Of a stretch of 64,000 nt of DNA, positions 43,112 through 52,042 are shown in pieces; the first letter of the stretch is position 1; each line of letters begins with the position of its first letter. Position numbers and translations under genes: made by a program. The DNA is from an uncultured Alphaproteobacteria bacterium (GTDB lineage: Bacteria > Pseudomonadota > Alphaproteobacteria > Puniceispirillales > UBA1172). Under the pieces are notes generated by a model. It searched no databases. It saw nothing but the letters and a program-made list of their open reading frames with translations, and was not told the DNA's origin. The stretch covers positions 1-64,000 of the forward strand of contig CALFYS010000116.1 of the NCBI GenBank assembly GCA_937952245.1. The letters run 5' to 3'.

Positions 43112-43738
43112 TCAGGTGTTGTAAATCCGGTCGCCCGCATCCCCCAACCCGGGCAAGATATAGCAATTCTCATTCAACTCGCGGTCCAATGCCGCGGTGA
43201 TAATATCAATATCAGGGTGCTGTTCATGGAAAGCCGCGATGCCTTCAGGGGCGGAAACAAGGGCGATAAACACAATATCCTGAACCCCATGTGATTTCAG
43301 TTGATCGGCCGCCATGATCGCTGACCCGCCAGTGGCCAGCATCGGATCAATCAACACGGTTTGCCGCTTTGCCATCGCAGGAGGCAGTTTTTCATAATAG
43401 GCGCGGGCTTGATGGGTTTGAGGGTCACGTTCCATCCCCAAATGCCCCACCGCCGCTTCTGGCATGATGTTGAGCAAAGCATCGGTCAGGCCATTGCCTG
43501 CTCTCAAGATTGAAACCAAACAGGGTTGATGTTCCGCCAGCACCGCGCCATCGGTTTCTTCCAACGGGGTCATGACGCGGCAAGCATCGGTTTTGATATG
43601 GCGAAAGGCATCGGCGCTCATCAGCGCGGCGATTTCATGCAGAGCCTGTCTAAATTGCTGCGGCGGAGTTGCCTGATCGCGAAGAATGGTCATTTTCACA
43701 TTGATCAACGGGTGATCAAGGACAGTCACATTTGCCAT
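43112..43738 (-). CDS. upp: Uracil phosphoribosyltransferase
   Basis: 208 residues. PRPP-binding motif VLIDPMLATGGSAIMAADQL (about 128-147), N-terminal VTVLDHPLINVKMTILRDQATPPQQFRQAL and the C-terminal uracil-binding loop YILPGLGDAGDRIYNT, a standard full-length Upp. Makes UMP from uracil and PRPP. Convergent to cdd, 25 bp apart; it completes salvage of uracil released by the nucleoside hydrolase. Confidence 0.96.
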   Translation of the reverse strand: MANVTVLDHPLINVKMTILRDQATPPQQFRQALHEIAALMSADAFRHIKTDACRVMTPLEETDGAVLAEHQPCLVSILRAGNGLTDALLNIMPEAAVGHLGMERDPQTHQARAYYEKLPPAMAKRQTVLIDPMLATGGSAIMAADQLKSHGVQDIVFIALVSAPEGIAAFHEQHPDIDIITAALDRELNENCYILPGLGDAGDRIYNT

Positions 43739-43860
43739 ATCAATACCTCAATTTTCTTCAGTTTAAGGCTTTGTTCATAAGGGATCAATCACCTTGACCT
43801 CGGGTCGCGTTTCCCCCCAAGATGCCCTTTAACATCAAGGCCAAAAATTAAGGATACGCC

Positions 43861-44580
43861 ATGACCAATTCGCCCAAACCATTTTTAGGCAAGCCGGTTG
43901 ATTACACGCCCGCGCCCTATCCGAAGGCCTTGTCCCTTTCCGGCACTCATATTGATTTGCACCCGCTCAACCGTGATCACGCGCCATCGTTGCAACGGTA
44001 TTTTGATGAAAGCGAACAGGACGCGATTTGGGATTATCTGCCTTATGGGCCGTTTGCTTCTGCCCAAGATTACGGCGATTGGATTGATGAAAATACCGCT
44101 GTGGGTGATCCGCATTTCTTTGCGGTGATTGATAAATCCACCAATGATGCCATCGGGGTTGCCAGTTACTTGCGGATCAATCCAAAGGAAGGGTCAATCG
44201 AGGTGGGGCATATCAATTTCTCGCCAGCAATGCAGGGTACAATTGCCGCCACCGAAACCATGTTCTTGATGATGCAATGGGCGTTTGAGAATGGCTATCG
44301 CCGCTATGAATGGAAATGCAACGCGCTCAATTTAAAATCCCGCGCCGCCGCCCAAAGATTAGGTTTTTCTTATGAAGGCATTTTCCGGCAAGCCAGTATC
44401 GCCAAAGGCCGCAATCGCGACACGGCGTGGTTCGGCATTATTGATCAAGAATGGCCACAACTGAAAGCGGCGTTTCAGACCTGGCTTAACCCTGATAATT
44501 TTGATGATGCGGGACAACAGAAACAGCGTCTTTCTGCCTTAACCGCCCCTGTTCGGGTGATGAGTGATCCTGATCTTTAA
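43861..44580 (+). CDS. GNAT acetyltransferase (RimJ/RimL type)
   Basis: 239 residues: GNAT fold with IDLHPLNRDHAPSLQRYF, SIEVGHINFSPAMQGTIAATETMFLMMQWAFENGYRRYEWKCNALNLKSRAAAQRLGFSYEGIFRQ, typical of the RimJ/RimL-like group that acetylates protein N-termini or small amines. Cytoplasmic. Its end overlaps the convergent phosphatase gene by 4 bp. Substrate unknown. Confidence 0.85.
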   Translation: MTNSPKPFLGKPVDYTPAPYPKALSLSGTHIDLHPLNRDHAPSLQRYFDESEQDAIWDYLPYGPFASAQDYGDWIDENTAVGDPHFFAVIDKSTNDAIGVASYLRINPKEGSIEVGHINFSPAMQGTIAATETMFLMMQWAFENGYRRYEWKCNALNLKSRAAAQRLGFSYEGIFRQASIAKGRNRDTAWFGIIDQEWPQLKAAFQTWLNPDNFDDAGQQKQRLSALTAPVRVMSDPDL

Positions 44581-45137
44581 CCTTCAGCCGTCATCATCGG
44601 GATGTAATCACGGACAAATTGTTCTTGGTCTTCGGTTTGGATACAGCCTTCGCGTTGCTGGCGGATCATGGTGATGGCGTCATCAGGGGCAATGCCATAA
44701 TGGATCAACATGACGGCGGCTGTTTTGCCCGCGCGACCTGTTCCGCCACGGCAGTGCACCAAAATATGCTGGCCTTGATCAAGGCGGGATTTAACCGCCG
44801 CCATCGCCGCCATAAACTCTTCAAGAAGGTCAGCCTCCGGCGTGGAATAATTCACTACCGGCACTTGCAACCAATCCATCCCAAGGCCTTTGATCCGCTG
44901 GGGCATCGCCGCCACGCCCAACCGTTCCAGCTCATCATCAGGGGTCAGGGCAATCACCTGATCCACCCCAAGGTCAGACAAGGTTTGAAGATGGCGCGAT
45001 TGCCGTTCTTCTGAAGTGCCGTTGTCTTTGCAATACCCCGGGCATGATGAAATCGTAAGCACCCCCGAAGGCGGGTTGGATGCCATGCTGAGATCAAGGG
45101 TGGTGTAAGAAAGACCGTCGTTAAATTGAGTTGCCAT
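44577..45137 (-). CDS. Cys-based dual-specificity/tyrosine phosphatase-like protein
   Basis: About 186 residues with the P-loop VHCRGGTGRAGKTAAVML (catalytic Cys near residue 128, followed by the phosphate-binding Arg), and a plausible general-acid Asp in the preceding loop. It resembles CDKN3-like tyrosine phosphatases found in bacteria. Start is uncertain (ATG 45137 or 45149, TTG 45152). It overlaps the end of the PHP phosphoesterase gene and is probably in its operon. Substrate unknown. Confidence 0.78.
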   Translation of the reverse strand: MATQFNDGLSYTTLDLSMASNPPSGVLTISSCPGYCKDNGTSEERQSRHLQTLSDLGVDQVIALTPDDELERLGVAAMPQRIKGLGMDWLQVPVVNYSTPEADLLEEFMAAMAAVKSRLDQGQHILVHCRGGTGRAGKTAAVMLIHYGIAPDDAITMIRQQREGCIQTEDQEQFVRDYIPMMTAEG

Positions 45138-46056
45138 GGGATAAATCATCAAAAAAATAAGGGTTAGACCACGCCATTCCGCCAGCGCGATCCATAATGG
45201 TGACGCGGAAATAAGGCGATTTCAACCCCGCCATATCAAATTCAGCATAGGTGATGTTGGGGCCTGTTTTATGCAGAGCCAAATGACCTTGCGCGCTGAC
45301 AATAATACTTTCCGCCGCGCTGCAATCAACGATCAGCGTGTCATCTTCCAGCGCCATGAAATTGATCACCGGCCCTGTGGTGGAATAATGCCGGCCGGTT
45401 TTGAGGGCGGCAATAATCGCCTCCGGTGTCAGGTCATCCGCCGCCACCATGACCCAGCCGCCACCATGATCAAGGGGCTGAAAATGGCTGTCATCCGTGG
45501 CGGTGAAACTTAACCGATGGCCATCATTCAACAGTGTATCGGCAATCGCGATGCCAGACCCGCGGTTGGATGAAATCGCACAAGAATGGTTATAGACTTC
45601 AACCCCATGGGCATGGGCAACACTGCGGGCTTCTTCGGTGGTCATGCTGTACCATTCGGGATGGGCGATGGTGACATACGCCCCGGCATCAATCGCCCGT
45701 TGCACCAATTGGGGCCCTGTTTCTTGTTCATCAGCAGGGGCGAAATCCACGGGCAGACCATTGGCGACAATATGCCAAAGCCCATCTTGATCATAGGTTT
45801 TGCCAAGGCAATGAATTTCAGCCGAGGGGATGGTGATAAATCCATCACGGTTGAGGTCTTCGGTATCCAGCACGGTATCGGCAGAAAACCAAGTTTTTTT
45901 CCAAAGATGGTCGGAAATGCAGGTGAAGTCATATCCAAGGCTGGCATAGGCCTCAACAACAGCGGCGGGGCTGGTCATGCCATCGGAATGGTTCGAATGA
46001 CCATGAAGATTGCCGCGGAAAAATTGCTGAGCCTGATCAAAAGGAGGCAGAAGCAT
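45121..46056 (-). CDS. PHP-domain metal-dependent phosphoesterase
   Basis: About 311 residues. N-terminal PHP motifs FRGNLHGHSNHSDGMTSPAAVVEAYASLGYDFTCISDHL carry the first metal ligands; further histidines occur in VTIAHPEWYS and ATDDSHFQP. PHP proteins hydrolyse phosphoesters. ATG 46056 is chosen because AGAGGA lies 8 bp upstream; an open frame to 46086 lacks a good site. The C-terminal beta-sandwich (residues about 240-311) is of unknown role. Co-transcribed with the Cys-phosphatase gene. Confidence 0.83.
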   Translation of the reverse strand: MLLPPFDQAQQFFRGNLHGHSNHSDGMTSPAAVVEAYASLGYDFTCISDHLWKKTWFSADTVLDTEDLNRDGFITIPSAEIHCLGKTYDQDGLWHIVANGLPVDFAPADEQETGPQLVQRAIDAGAYVTIAHPEWYSMTTEEARSVAHAHGVEVYNHSCAISSNRGSGIAIADTLLNDGHRLSFTATDDSHFQPLDHGGGWVMVAADDLTPEAIIAALKTGRHYSTTGPVINFMALEDDTLIVDCSAAESIIVSAQGHLALHKTGPNITYAEFDMAGLKSPYFRVTIMDRAGGMAWSNPYFFDDLSHGNSI

Positions 46057-46147
46057 GGGGTGTTCCTCTTTATTAACCATCACCACAAATCTATCGCCGT
46101 GATGTTAAAGTTTTATGAAAAAACCATGGGCGTGATGGCGGCTTTCG

Positions 46148-47341
46148 TCAAGCGTTCTGACCCGCAACATAGCCTGATGACCATGCCCATTGGAAGTTAT
46201 ACCCCCCTAGATGACCCGTCACATCAACCACTTCACCGATAAAATACAGCCCTTGATGCAAGCGACTTTCCATTGTTTTGGATGAAATCTCATTGGGGTC
46301 AACGCCGCCTAATGTCACTTCAGCGGTGCGGTACCCTTCGGTGCCTGATGGCGTGATTTGCCAGTTTTCGACACGTTCGGACAAGGCATCAATCTGGCGG
46401 TCGGCGGTTTCCGCCAATGTTGTGGTGATGGCCATTTCATCGGTAATTTTTTGCGCCAGCCGTTTGGGCAGGATCTTGGCCATGGCGTTGGCGCAATCTT
46501 GTTTTGGGTTGGTCTTCTTGGCGGTTTTCAATGCTGTTGATAAATCGCCCGATTGGTGAAGGTTCACGGCAATCGCCTCACCCTCTTGCCAATAGGATGA
46601 CACTTGCAAAATTGAAGGCCCGCTCAATCCTCGATGGGTGAAGAGCAAGCCTTCGCTGAAGCCAGTATCATTGGCGGCGACCCTAGCGTCCACCGAAACC
46701 CCCGCCAGATCACGGCAATGATCCAAGAGATCATCATCAAAAGTCAGCGGCACCAACCCCGCCCGTGTGGGGATGATCCGGTGGCCGAATTGCTTGGCGA
46801 TGTCATATCCAAAACTGCTGGCACCAATTTTGGGAATGGAAAGCCCGCCGGTGGCGATAATTAAGGACGCGGCATGAACATCCCCTTGGTCTGAGATGAC
46901 CGTCCAACCATGGGCTGATTTTTCGATGGATGTAACCGTAGTGCCTAAGGCCAGATCAACGCCAGCATCCTGACATTCTGTGGTCAACATGGCGATAATA
47001 TCTTTGGCGGAATGATCGCAAAACAGCTGCCCCAATTTCTTTTCGTGATAGGCGATGCCATGGCGTTCCACCAAATCAATGAAGTCATATTGGGTGTATT
47101 GCGCCAAAGCGGATTTGCAGAAATGCGGATTGCTGGACAGAAAATTTTCAGGGCTGGTGAAGATATTGGTGAAATTGCATCGCCCGCCGCCTGAAATTCT
47201 GATCTTCTCACCGGGGGATTGACGGTGATCCGCCAGCCAGACCGAACGCCCACGCTGACCCGCAACGGCCGCCGCCATCATGCCCGCCGCGCCCGCGCCA
47301 ATGATGGCAATATCAACATTAATCTCTGGCTGTGATGTCAT
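46148..47341 (-). CDS. HI0933/BaiN-like NAD(P)/FAD-dependent oxidoreductase
   Basis: 397 residues. FAD Rossmann motif IAIIGAGAAGMMAAAVAGQRG (about 12-32), family block SPGEKIRISGGGRCNFTN, and C-terminal VTLGGVDPNEISSKTMESRLHQGLYFIGEVVDVTGHLGGYNFQWAWSSGYVAG, characteristic of the HI0933 group. The reaction is poorly defined in the family. ATG 47341 has AAGGG upstream, so the GTG at 47347 is not needed. Transcribed away from the aldo/keto reductase gene. Confidence 0.9.
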   Translation of the reverse strand: MTSQPEINVDIAIIGAGAAGMMAAAVAGQRGRSVWLADHRQSPGEKIRISGGGRCNFTNIFTSPENFLSSNPHFCKSALAQYTQYDFIDLVERHGIAYHEKKLGQLFCDHSAKDIIAMLTTECQDAGVDLALGTTVTSIEKSAHGWTVISDQGDVHAASLIIATGGLSIPKIGASSFGYDIAKQFGHRIIPTRAGLVPLTFDDDLLDHCRDLAGVSVDARVAANDTGFSEGLLFTHRGLSGPSILQVSSYWQEGEAIAVNLHQSGDLSTALKTAKKTNPKQDCANAMAKILPKRLAQKITDEMAITTTLAETADRQIDALSERVENWQITPSGTEGYRTAEVTLGGVDPNEISSKTMESRLHQGLYFIGEVVDVTGHLGGYNFQWAWSSGYVAGQNA

Positions 47342-47449
47342 AACCACCCTTTAAAATAAAATACCCGCTTGCGCTATAGTAATGACAGTTTAATTTATAT
47401 ATCAGGATTTATGATGATTGTGTCATATCACAACCTGTTGGAGTCTTAA

Positions 47450-48454
47450 ATGTCCGTTGCATTTAGAAATTTGGGGCTGGATGGCCCGCTTGTGCATCCC
47501 ATTGGGATTGGCGCCATGTCATTTTCAGATTTCTATGGGGCGACCAACGAAGCCGAAAGCCACGCGATTTTATCCGCCGCTATTGATATGGGGGTGAACC
47601 ATCTGGATACCGCCAATATTTACGGCATGGGGCAATCGGAAACAGTGATTGGCAGTTTCCTGAAAAAGCAGGGGGCGCGGGCGCAAGATTTCTTCACCAT
47701 CGCCAGCAAAGGCGGCATTGATCGCACCAGCACCGAACGGCCTTTTAATAATGATGCTGATTACCTTAAAGCGGAATTAGACGCCAGCTTGACCCGTTTA
47801 GGGGTGGAGGCGATTGACCTTTATTACATCCACCGCCGTGACCAATCCGTGCCGCTAGAAGATTTGATCGACACTTTATCAGGGATGATCAAGGCGGGTA
47901 AAATCAAGGCCTTCGGGTTTTCAGAAATCGCCCCCACCACGTTAAGGGCGGCGGCGGCATTGCATCCGGTGGCGGCGTTGCAATCCGAATATTCACTATC
48001 CACCCGCGGGGTTGAATTGGGCAATATGCAAGCCACCGAAGAGCTGGGCATAGCGATGGTGGCGTTTTCTCCCGTGGGGCGGGGGCTTTTGACCGATAAG
48101 CCGCATACCGCAGATTTGATTGAACAGATGCCGTTTTTAAAGATTAACCCGCGCTTTAATGAGCCGAATTTATCCGCCAATATTGACGCGACAAAACCGT
48201 TTCGCGCCTTGGCGGCGGATATGGGCATGGCGGCATCGACCTTGGCCTGCGCGTGGTTATTGCATCAGGCGGATCATGTCTTGCCCATCCCCGGGACGCG
48301 TTCAGTTGTGCATTTCAAAGAATTGGTTCGGTCGGCTGAGATTAAACTCACGCCCGCGGATTTGGCGGAAATTGATGCCATCTTGCCGCCGGGTTGGGCC
48401 TTTGGCGATCGTTATTCCAGCGGTCAGTGGAATGGTGTTGAACGGTATTGTTAG
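47450..48454 (+). CDS. Aldo/keto reductase
   Basis: 334-residue NADPH-dependent AKR TIM barrel. Catalytic tetrad: Asp53 and Tyr58 in HLDTANIYG, Lys in FTIASKGG (about 89) and His in YYIHRRD (about 127). C-terminal cofactor motif IPGTRSVVHFKELVRSAEIKL. Similar to the AKR13-like group. Stand-alone gene, 49 bp before the acyl-CoA ligase. Substrate unknown. Confidence 0.9.
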   Translation: MSVAFRNLGLDGPLVHPIGIGAMSFSDFYGATNEAESHAILSAAIDMGVNHLDTANIYGMGQSETVIGSFLKKQGARAQDFFTIASKGGIDRTSTERPFNNDADYLKAELDASLTRLGVEAIDLYYIHRRDQSVPLEDLIDTLSGMIKAGKIKAFGFSEIAPTTLRAAAALHPVAALQSEYSLSTRGVELGNMQATEELGIAMVAFSPVGRGLLTDKPHTADLIEQMPFLKINPRFNEPNLSANIDATKPFRALAADMGMAASTLACAWLLHQADHVLPIPGTRSVVHFKELVRSAEIKLTPADLAEIDAILPPGWAFGDRYSSGQWNGVERYC

Positions 48455-48503
48455 GGTAGGCGATCATTCAGAATAAGCCTTCAGTTTAAAGCGAGACGGT
48501 AGT

Positions 48504-50276
48504 ATGGCAGCGCAAAATCCAGTCAAAATGACAAGTTCAGACCAAGCCAATTTGCCCGCGTCTTTTTTGGCGATGGCGGCGCAATATCCTGATCAGGATT
48601 TATTGGCATCCAAGCGTGATGGCGCGTGGCAGAAAATGACCTATGGTGAGGTTGCCCATCAAGTGCGGCAATTGGCGGGGGCTTTGATCAGCCTAGGCAT
48701 CACCGCTGGCGATAAAGTTTTTATCGCCGCTGAAAACAGGCCCGAATGGGCGATTGCTGATCTGGCGGTTATGGCGATTGGCGCGATCGCCGTGCCTTCT
48801 TTTATCACCAATACCGAAGATGATTTCACCTATATCATGGATCATTCGGAATCGGTGCTGGCCATCACCTCCGGTGGTGGGGTGGCGCAATCTGTTCTCA
48901 ATGCCGCTGGGGCAGCGGGGCTGAAGCGGGTGATTGTCATGGAACCAGAAGGGTTAAACCCTGCCGCTAAGACCACCATGCTGAACTGGCAAGATGAATT
49001 GGCCAAGGTTGAGACCCCGCCTCTGTTGGATGATCACCTTGCCAAGATTGCCCCTCAGGATACCTGCTGTTTTATCTACACTTCGGGCACGGGCGGGCGG
49101 CCGAAAGGGGTGATGCTGACCCATCAATCCATCCAAGCCAATATAAACGCGGCGGTTGAATTGCTGGCTGAAGGTGGGGTGGCTGAAGGCCAGCGGTTTT
49201 TATCGCTTCTGCCTCTATCACATTCCTATGAACATACCGCTGGGCTGCACCTGCCGTTTCAGACCAGATCAGAGGTTTGGTATTGCGAAAGCGCGGAACA
49301 AATCGCCAATAATCTGGCCGAAGCTTCACCAACACTCATGACGGCTGTTCCCCGTCTTTATGAAGTCTTGCATGATCGCATCACCCGTGGGGTCAAAGCC
49401 AAGGGCGGGGTTTCTGAAAAGCTGTTTAACGCGGCGGTGGCCATTGGCCTTAAACAAATGCACGGCCAGCGGTTGAGCATGGGGGAGGCGATGTTAAACC
49501 CTCTCTTGGATCGTCTTGTGCGGAAAAAAGTTCGGTCGCGTCTGGGCGGCAGGCTTCAATATTTTGTTTCCGGCGGGGCGGCGTTAAACCCTGATATTGG
49601 CGGGTTCTTCATGGCGCTTGGGGTCAATATTTTGCAAGGCTATGGCCAGACCGAAGCCTCGCCTTTAATCTCCGCCAATCGCCCGGGGAAAATCAAAATT
49701 GAAACCGTGGGCCCGGCCGTTGACGGCGTTGAGGTGAAAATTTCAGATGAAGGGGAAATTCTTACCCGCGGCGATATGCTGATGAAAGGCTATTGGAAAG
49801 ACGAGGCGGCCACCAAGCAGACCATTATCGATGGCTGGCTTTATACCGGTGATTTGGGTGAGATTGATGGCGACGGCTACATCACCATTACCGGCCGTAA
49901 GAAAGATATTATCGTTAATTCAGGCGGTGATAATATCGCCCCCAGCCGTGTTGAAGGCATCTTGACGATTGAACCTGAAATCGAACAGGCGATGGTGGAT
50001 GGTGATAAAAAACCATGGCTGGCGGCGGTGATTGTGCCTGCCCCTGATTTGGTCAAATCAAACGCCCCCGCCGATGTGGAAAAAGCAGTTTCTGATGCGC
50101 TAAGCCGTGCCAATAAACGGTTGTCCAAATTAGAACAGGTTCGGCGGTTTATTATCGCTGATGAAGCTTTCACCACCGCCAATGGCCAGATGACGGCGAC
50201 ATTAAAGAACCGCCGTCATGTCGTCCGGCAGGTCTATGGCGAACGTCTGGACGCGCTTTATCCGAAAAAATCTTAA
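48504..50276 (+). CDS. Long-chain acyl-CoA synthetase (AMP-dependent ligase)
   Basis: 590 residues, ANL family of FadD15/ACSBG-like type: P-loop CFIYTSGTGGRPKGVMLTH (about 190-208), GYGQTEASPLI, YTGDLGEIDGDGYITITGRKKDIIVNSGGDNIAPSRVE, and a late lysine in ANGQMTATLKNRR. Activates fatty acids to acyl-CoA at the inner membrane. Convergent with the FAH-family gene, 20 bp apart. Distinct from the SauT-like ligase of this window by size and C-terminus. Confidence 0.88.
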   Translation: MAAQNPVKMTSSDQANLPASFLAMAAQYPDQDLLASKRDGAWQKMTYGEVAHQVRQLAGALISLGITAGDKVFIAAENRPEWAIADLAVMAIGAIAVPSFITNTEDDFTYIMDHSESVLAITSGGGVAQSVLNAAGAAGLKRVIVMEPEGLNPAAKTTMLNWQDELAKVETPPLLDDHLAKIAPQDTCCFIYTSGTGGRPKGVMLTHQSIQANINAAVELLAEGGVAEGQRFLSLLPLSHSYEHTAGLHLPFQTRSEVWYCESAEQIANNLAEASPTLMTAVPRLYEVLHDRITRGVKAKGGVSEKLFNAAVAIGLKQMHGQRLSMGEAMLNPLLDRLVRKKVRSRLGGRLQYFVSGGAALNPDIGGFFMALGVNILQGYGQTEASPLISANRPGKIKIETVGPAVDGVEVKISDEGEILTRGDMLMKGYWKDEAATKQTIIDGWLYTGDLGEIDGDGYITITGRKKDIIVNSGGDNIAPSRVEGILTIEPEIEQAMVDGDKKPWLAAVIVPAPDLVKSNAPADVEKAVSDALSRANKRLSKLEQVRRFIIADEAFTTANGQMTATLKNRRHVVRQVYGERLDALYPKKS

Positions 50277-50296
50277 AACGGATAAACCTTTACCCT

Positions 50297-51133
50297 CTAG
50301 ACAAAGCGTTGTTTTTGCTCGCCTAAACCTTCCACCCCAAGGGTGATGACATCACCTTTTTGCACCCAACGTTGCGGTTTTTGCCCCATGCCGACGCCTT
50401 CTGGCGTGCCGGTGGCGATCACATCCCCCACCCGCAAAGTCATATGACGCGACATATAAGCGATGATATGGGCGGTGGAAAAAATCATATCATCAGTGTT
50501 GGAATTCTGTTGTATCTCACCGTTTATGGCGCACCACAGGTTTAGGTTTTGGGGGTCTTTAATCTCATCCGGCGTGACAATCCATGGCCCCACTGGACCA
50601 AAGCCAGGGGCGGATTTGCCTTTCACCCATTGCCCCCCTGTCTCCAATTGGAAAGCACGTTCCGACACATCATTGATGGTGCAATACCCCGCGACATAAT
50701 CAAGGGCGTTGGCTTCATCGACATGGCTTGCTGTTTTGCCAATCACGACCCCCAATTCCACTTCCCAATCAACTTTTTCAGCGCCCATGGGGATGGCAAT
50801 ATCATCATTTGGGGCGGCTAGAGCGGAGGTTGCTTTGGAAAATAAAATCGGCTCATCAGGGCGCGCCATGCCTGTTTCATCAGCGTGGCGAGCGTAATTA
50901 AGACCAACACAATGAAAATTAGGCACATCGCTCAACGGGCATCCGATCCGGCTATCCGCTGGCAGGATGGGAAGGCTGTTAAGATCAATGGCTTTTAATT
51001 TATCCAGCTCGCCCAACTCCATATGGCATGGGGTCAGGTCTTGGATATGGCCGGAAAGATCACGATACTGGCCGTCAGCATCAAGCGCGGCTGGTTTTTC
51101 TTGGCCGAAAGCGCCTAATCGTAAAAGTTTCAT
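50297..51133 (-). CDS. Fumarylacetoacetate hydrolase family protein
   Basis: 278 residues. FAH fold: FHCVGLNYARHADETGMARPDEPILFSKATSALAAPNDDI (about 73-113), VDWEVELGVVIGKTA with the metal Glu pair, and GDVIATGTPEGVGMGQKPQRWVQKGDVITLGVEGLG. Family members hydrolyse or decarboxylate 2,4-dioxo acids and related compounds (for example ureidoglycolate or 5-oxopent-3-ene-tricarboxylate). No specific pathway partner nearby. Confidence 0.88.
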   Translation of the reverse strand: MKLLRLGAFGQEKPAALDADGQYRDLSGHIQDLTPCHMELGELDKLKAIDLNSLPILPADSRIGCPLSDVPNFHCVGLNYARHADETGMARPDEPILFSKATSALAAPNDDIAIPMGAEKVDWEVELGVVIGKTASHVDEANALDYVAGYCTINDVSERAFQLETGGQWVKGKSAPGFGPVGPWIVTPDEIKDPQNLNLWCAINGEIQQNSNTDDMIFSTAHIIAYMSRHMTLRVGDVIATGTPEGVGMGQKPQRWVQKGDVITLGVEGLGEQKQRFV

Positions 51134-51252
51134 GCGGGCCTCCCTTTATGAATATGTGTTGATTTTGCCGTTACTTATACTGGCAAATTGCGCCAAGAGG
51201 TTCAACCATCGCGCGATGATTACCCCGGGATTACCCTGAAATTACTCCGGAA

Positions 51253-51984
51253 TTATCCTGGTATTTTTGCGCCATCCCAAGCCCATTGATGGCCGCTGTG
51301 GTCTTGCCCCGCATCATTGATCAGTTTCAATAAATAGCCCGCGGATTCCTCAGGGGTGAAAACATCATGCTTGACCATGCCGCGGAACGGCGCTGAAAGA
51401 TCAGTGGCAACCGTCCCGGGATGAAGCCCCATGACAATCGCATCAGGGGATTTTAACGCCATTTCCAAAGCAAGATTGCGGATGATCATATTCAGCCCTG
51501 CCTTAGCGGCGCGGTAACTATGCCAGCCGCCAACCCGATTATCAGCAATACTGCCAACACGGGCGGAAAGCACGGCATAGACCGATTTGCCATCCCGCCG
51601 CATCAAAGGCAGGAAATGCTTAGCCGCCATCACCGGCGCGATGCAATTGGCTTGGTAAGATGCCATCATATTTTGCGGGTCAAGATGCCGCCATGTCTTT
51701 TCAGGGGTGATGTTTTTTTCTGTGTGATGCAGCATTCCCGTGGCGTTGATCACCAAATCCAACGCCCCGTCTTGGGCAATGTTTTCGGCGGCATTTGCGA
51801 TGCTGGCCTCATCATCAAGGTCGATGAATAGATGCCCATCAAGGGGACGGCGGGACAGCCGATAGACATGACCGATATGATGAGGAGATTGCGATAAAAG
51901 ATCGGCAAAAGCCTGACCAAGGCCGCCGCTTGCGCCAATAATCGCCACCCGCATATGGGGCTGAAATGAATCAAGATTAACCAT
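51253..51984 (-). CDS. Short-chain dehydrogenase/reductase (CsgA-like)
   Basis: 243 residues. NAD(P) motif IIGASGGLGQAFADLL (about 15-30), NATGMLHH in the NNAG position, catalytic Ser in VLSARVGS, Tyr and Lys in WHSYRAAKAGLNM (YxxxK). The spacing and short C-terminus resemble the csgA/YbbO-like SDR group. Lies 59 bp upstream of the DNA ligase gene start-to-end on the same strand; a functional link is not evident. Confidence 0.88.
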   Translation of the reverse strand: MVNLDSFQPHMRVAIIGASGGLGQAFADLLSQSPHHIGHVYRLSRRPLDGHLFIDLDDEASIANAAENIAQDGALDLVINATGMLHHTEKNITPEKTWRHLDPQNMMASYQANCIAPVMAAKHFLPLMRRDGKSVYAVLSARVGSIADNRVGGWHSYRAAKAGLNMIIRNLALEMALKSPDAIVMGLHPGTVATDLSAPFRGMVKHDVFTPEESAGYLLKLINDAGQDHSGHQWAWDGAKIPG

Positions 51985-52042
51985 GGGTCTAATATGGGCG
52001 GCAACGGGGCAATGAAAAGACCGAACGGGTGCCTTTACCCCA

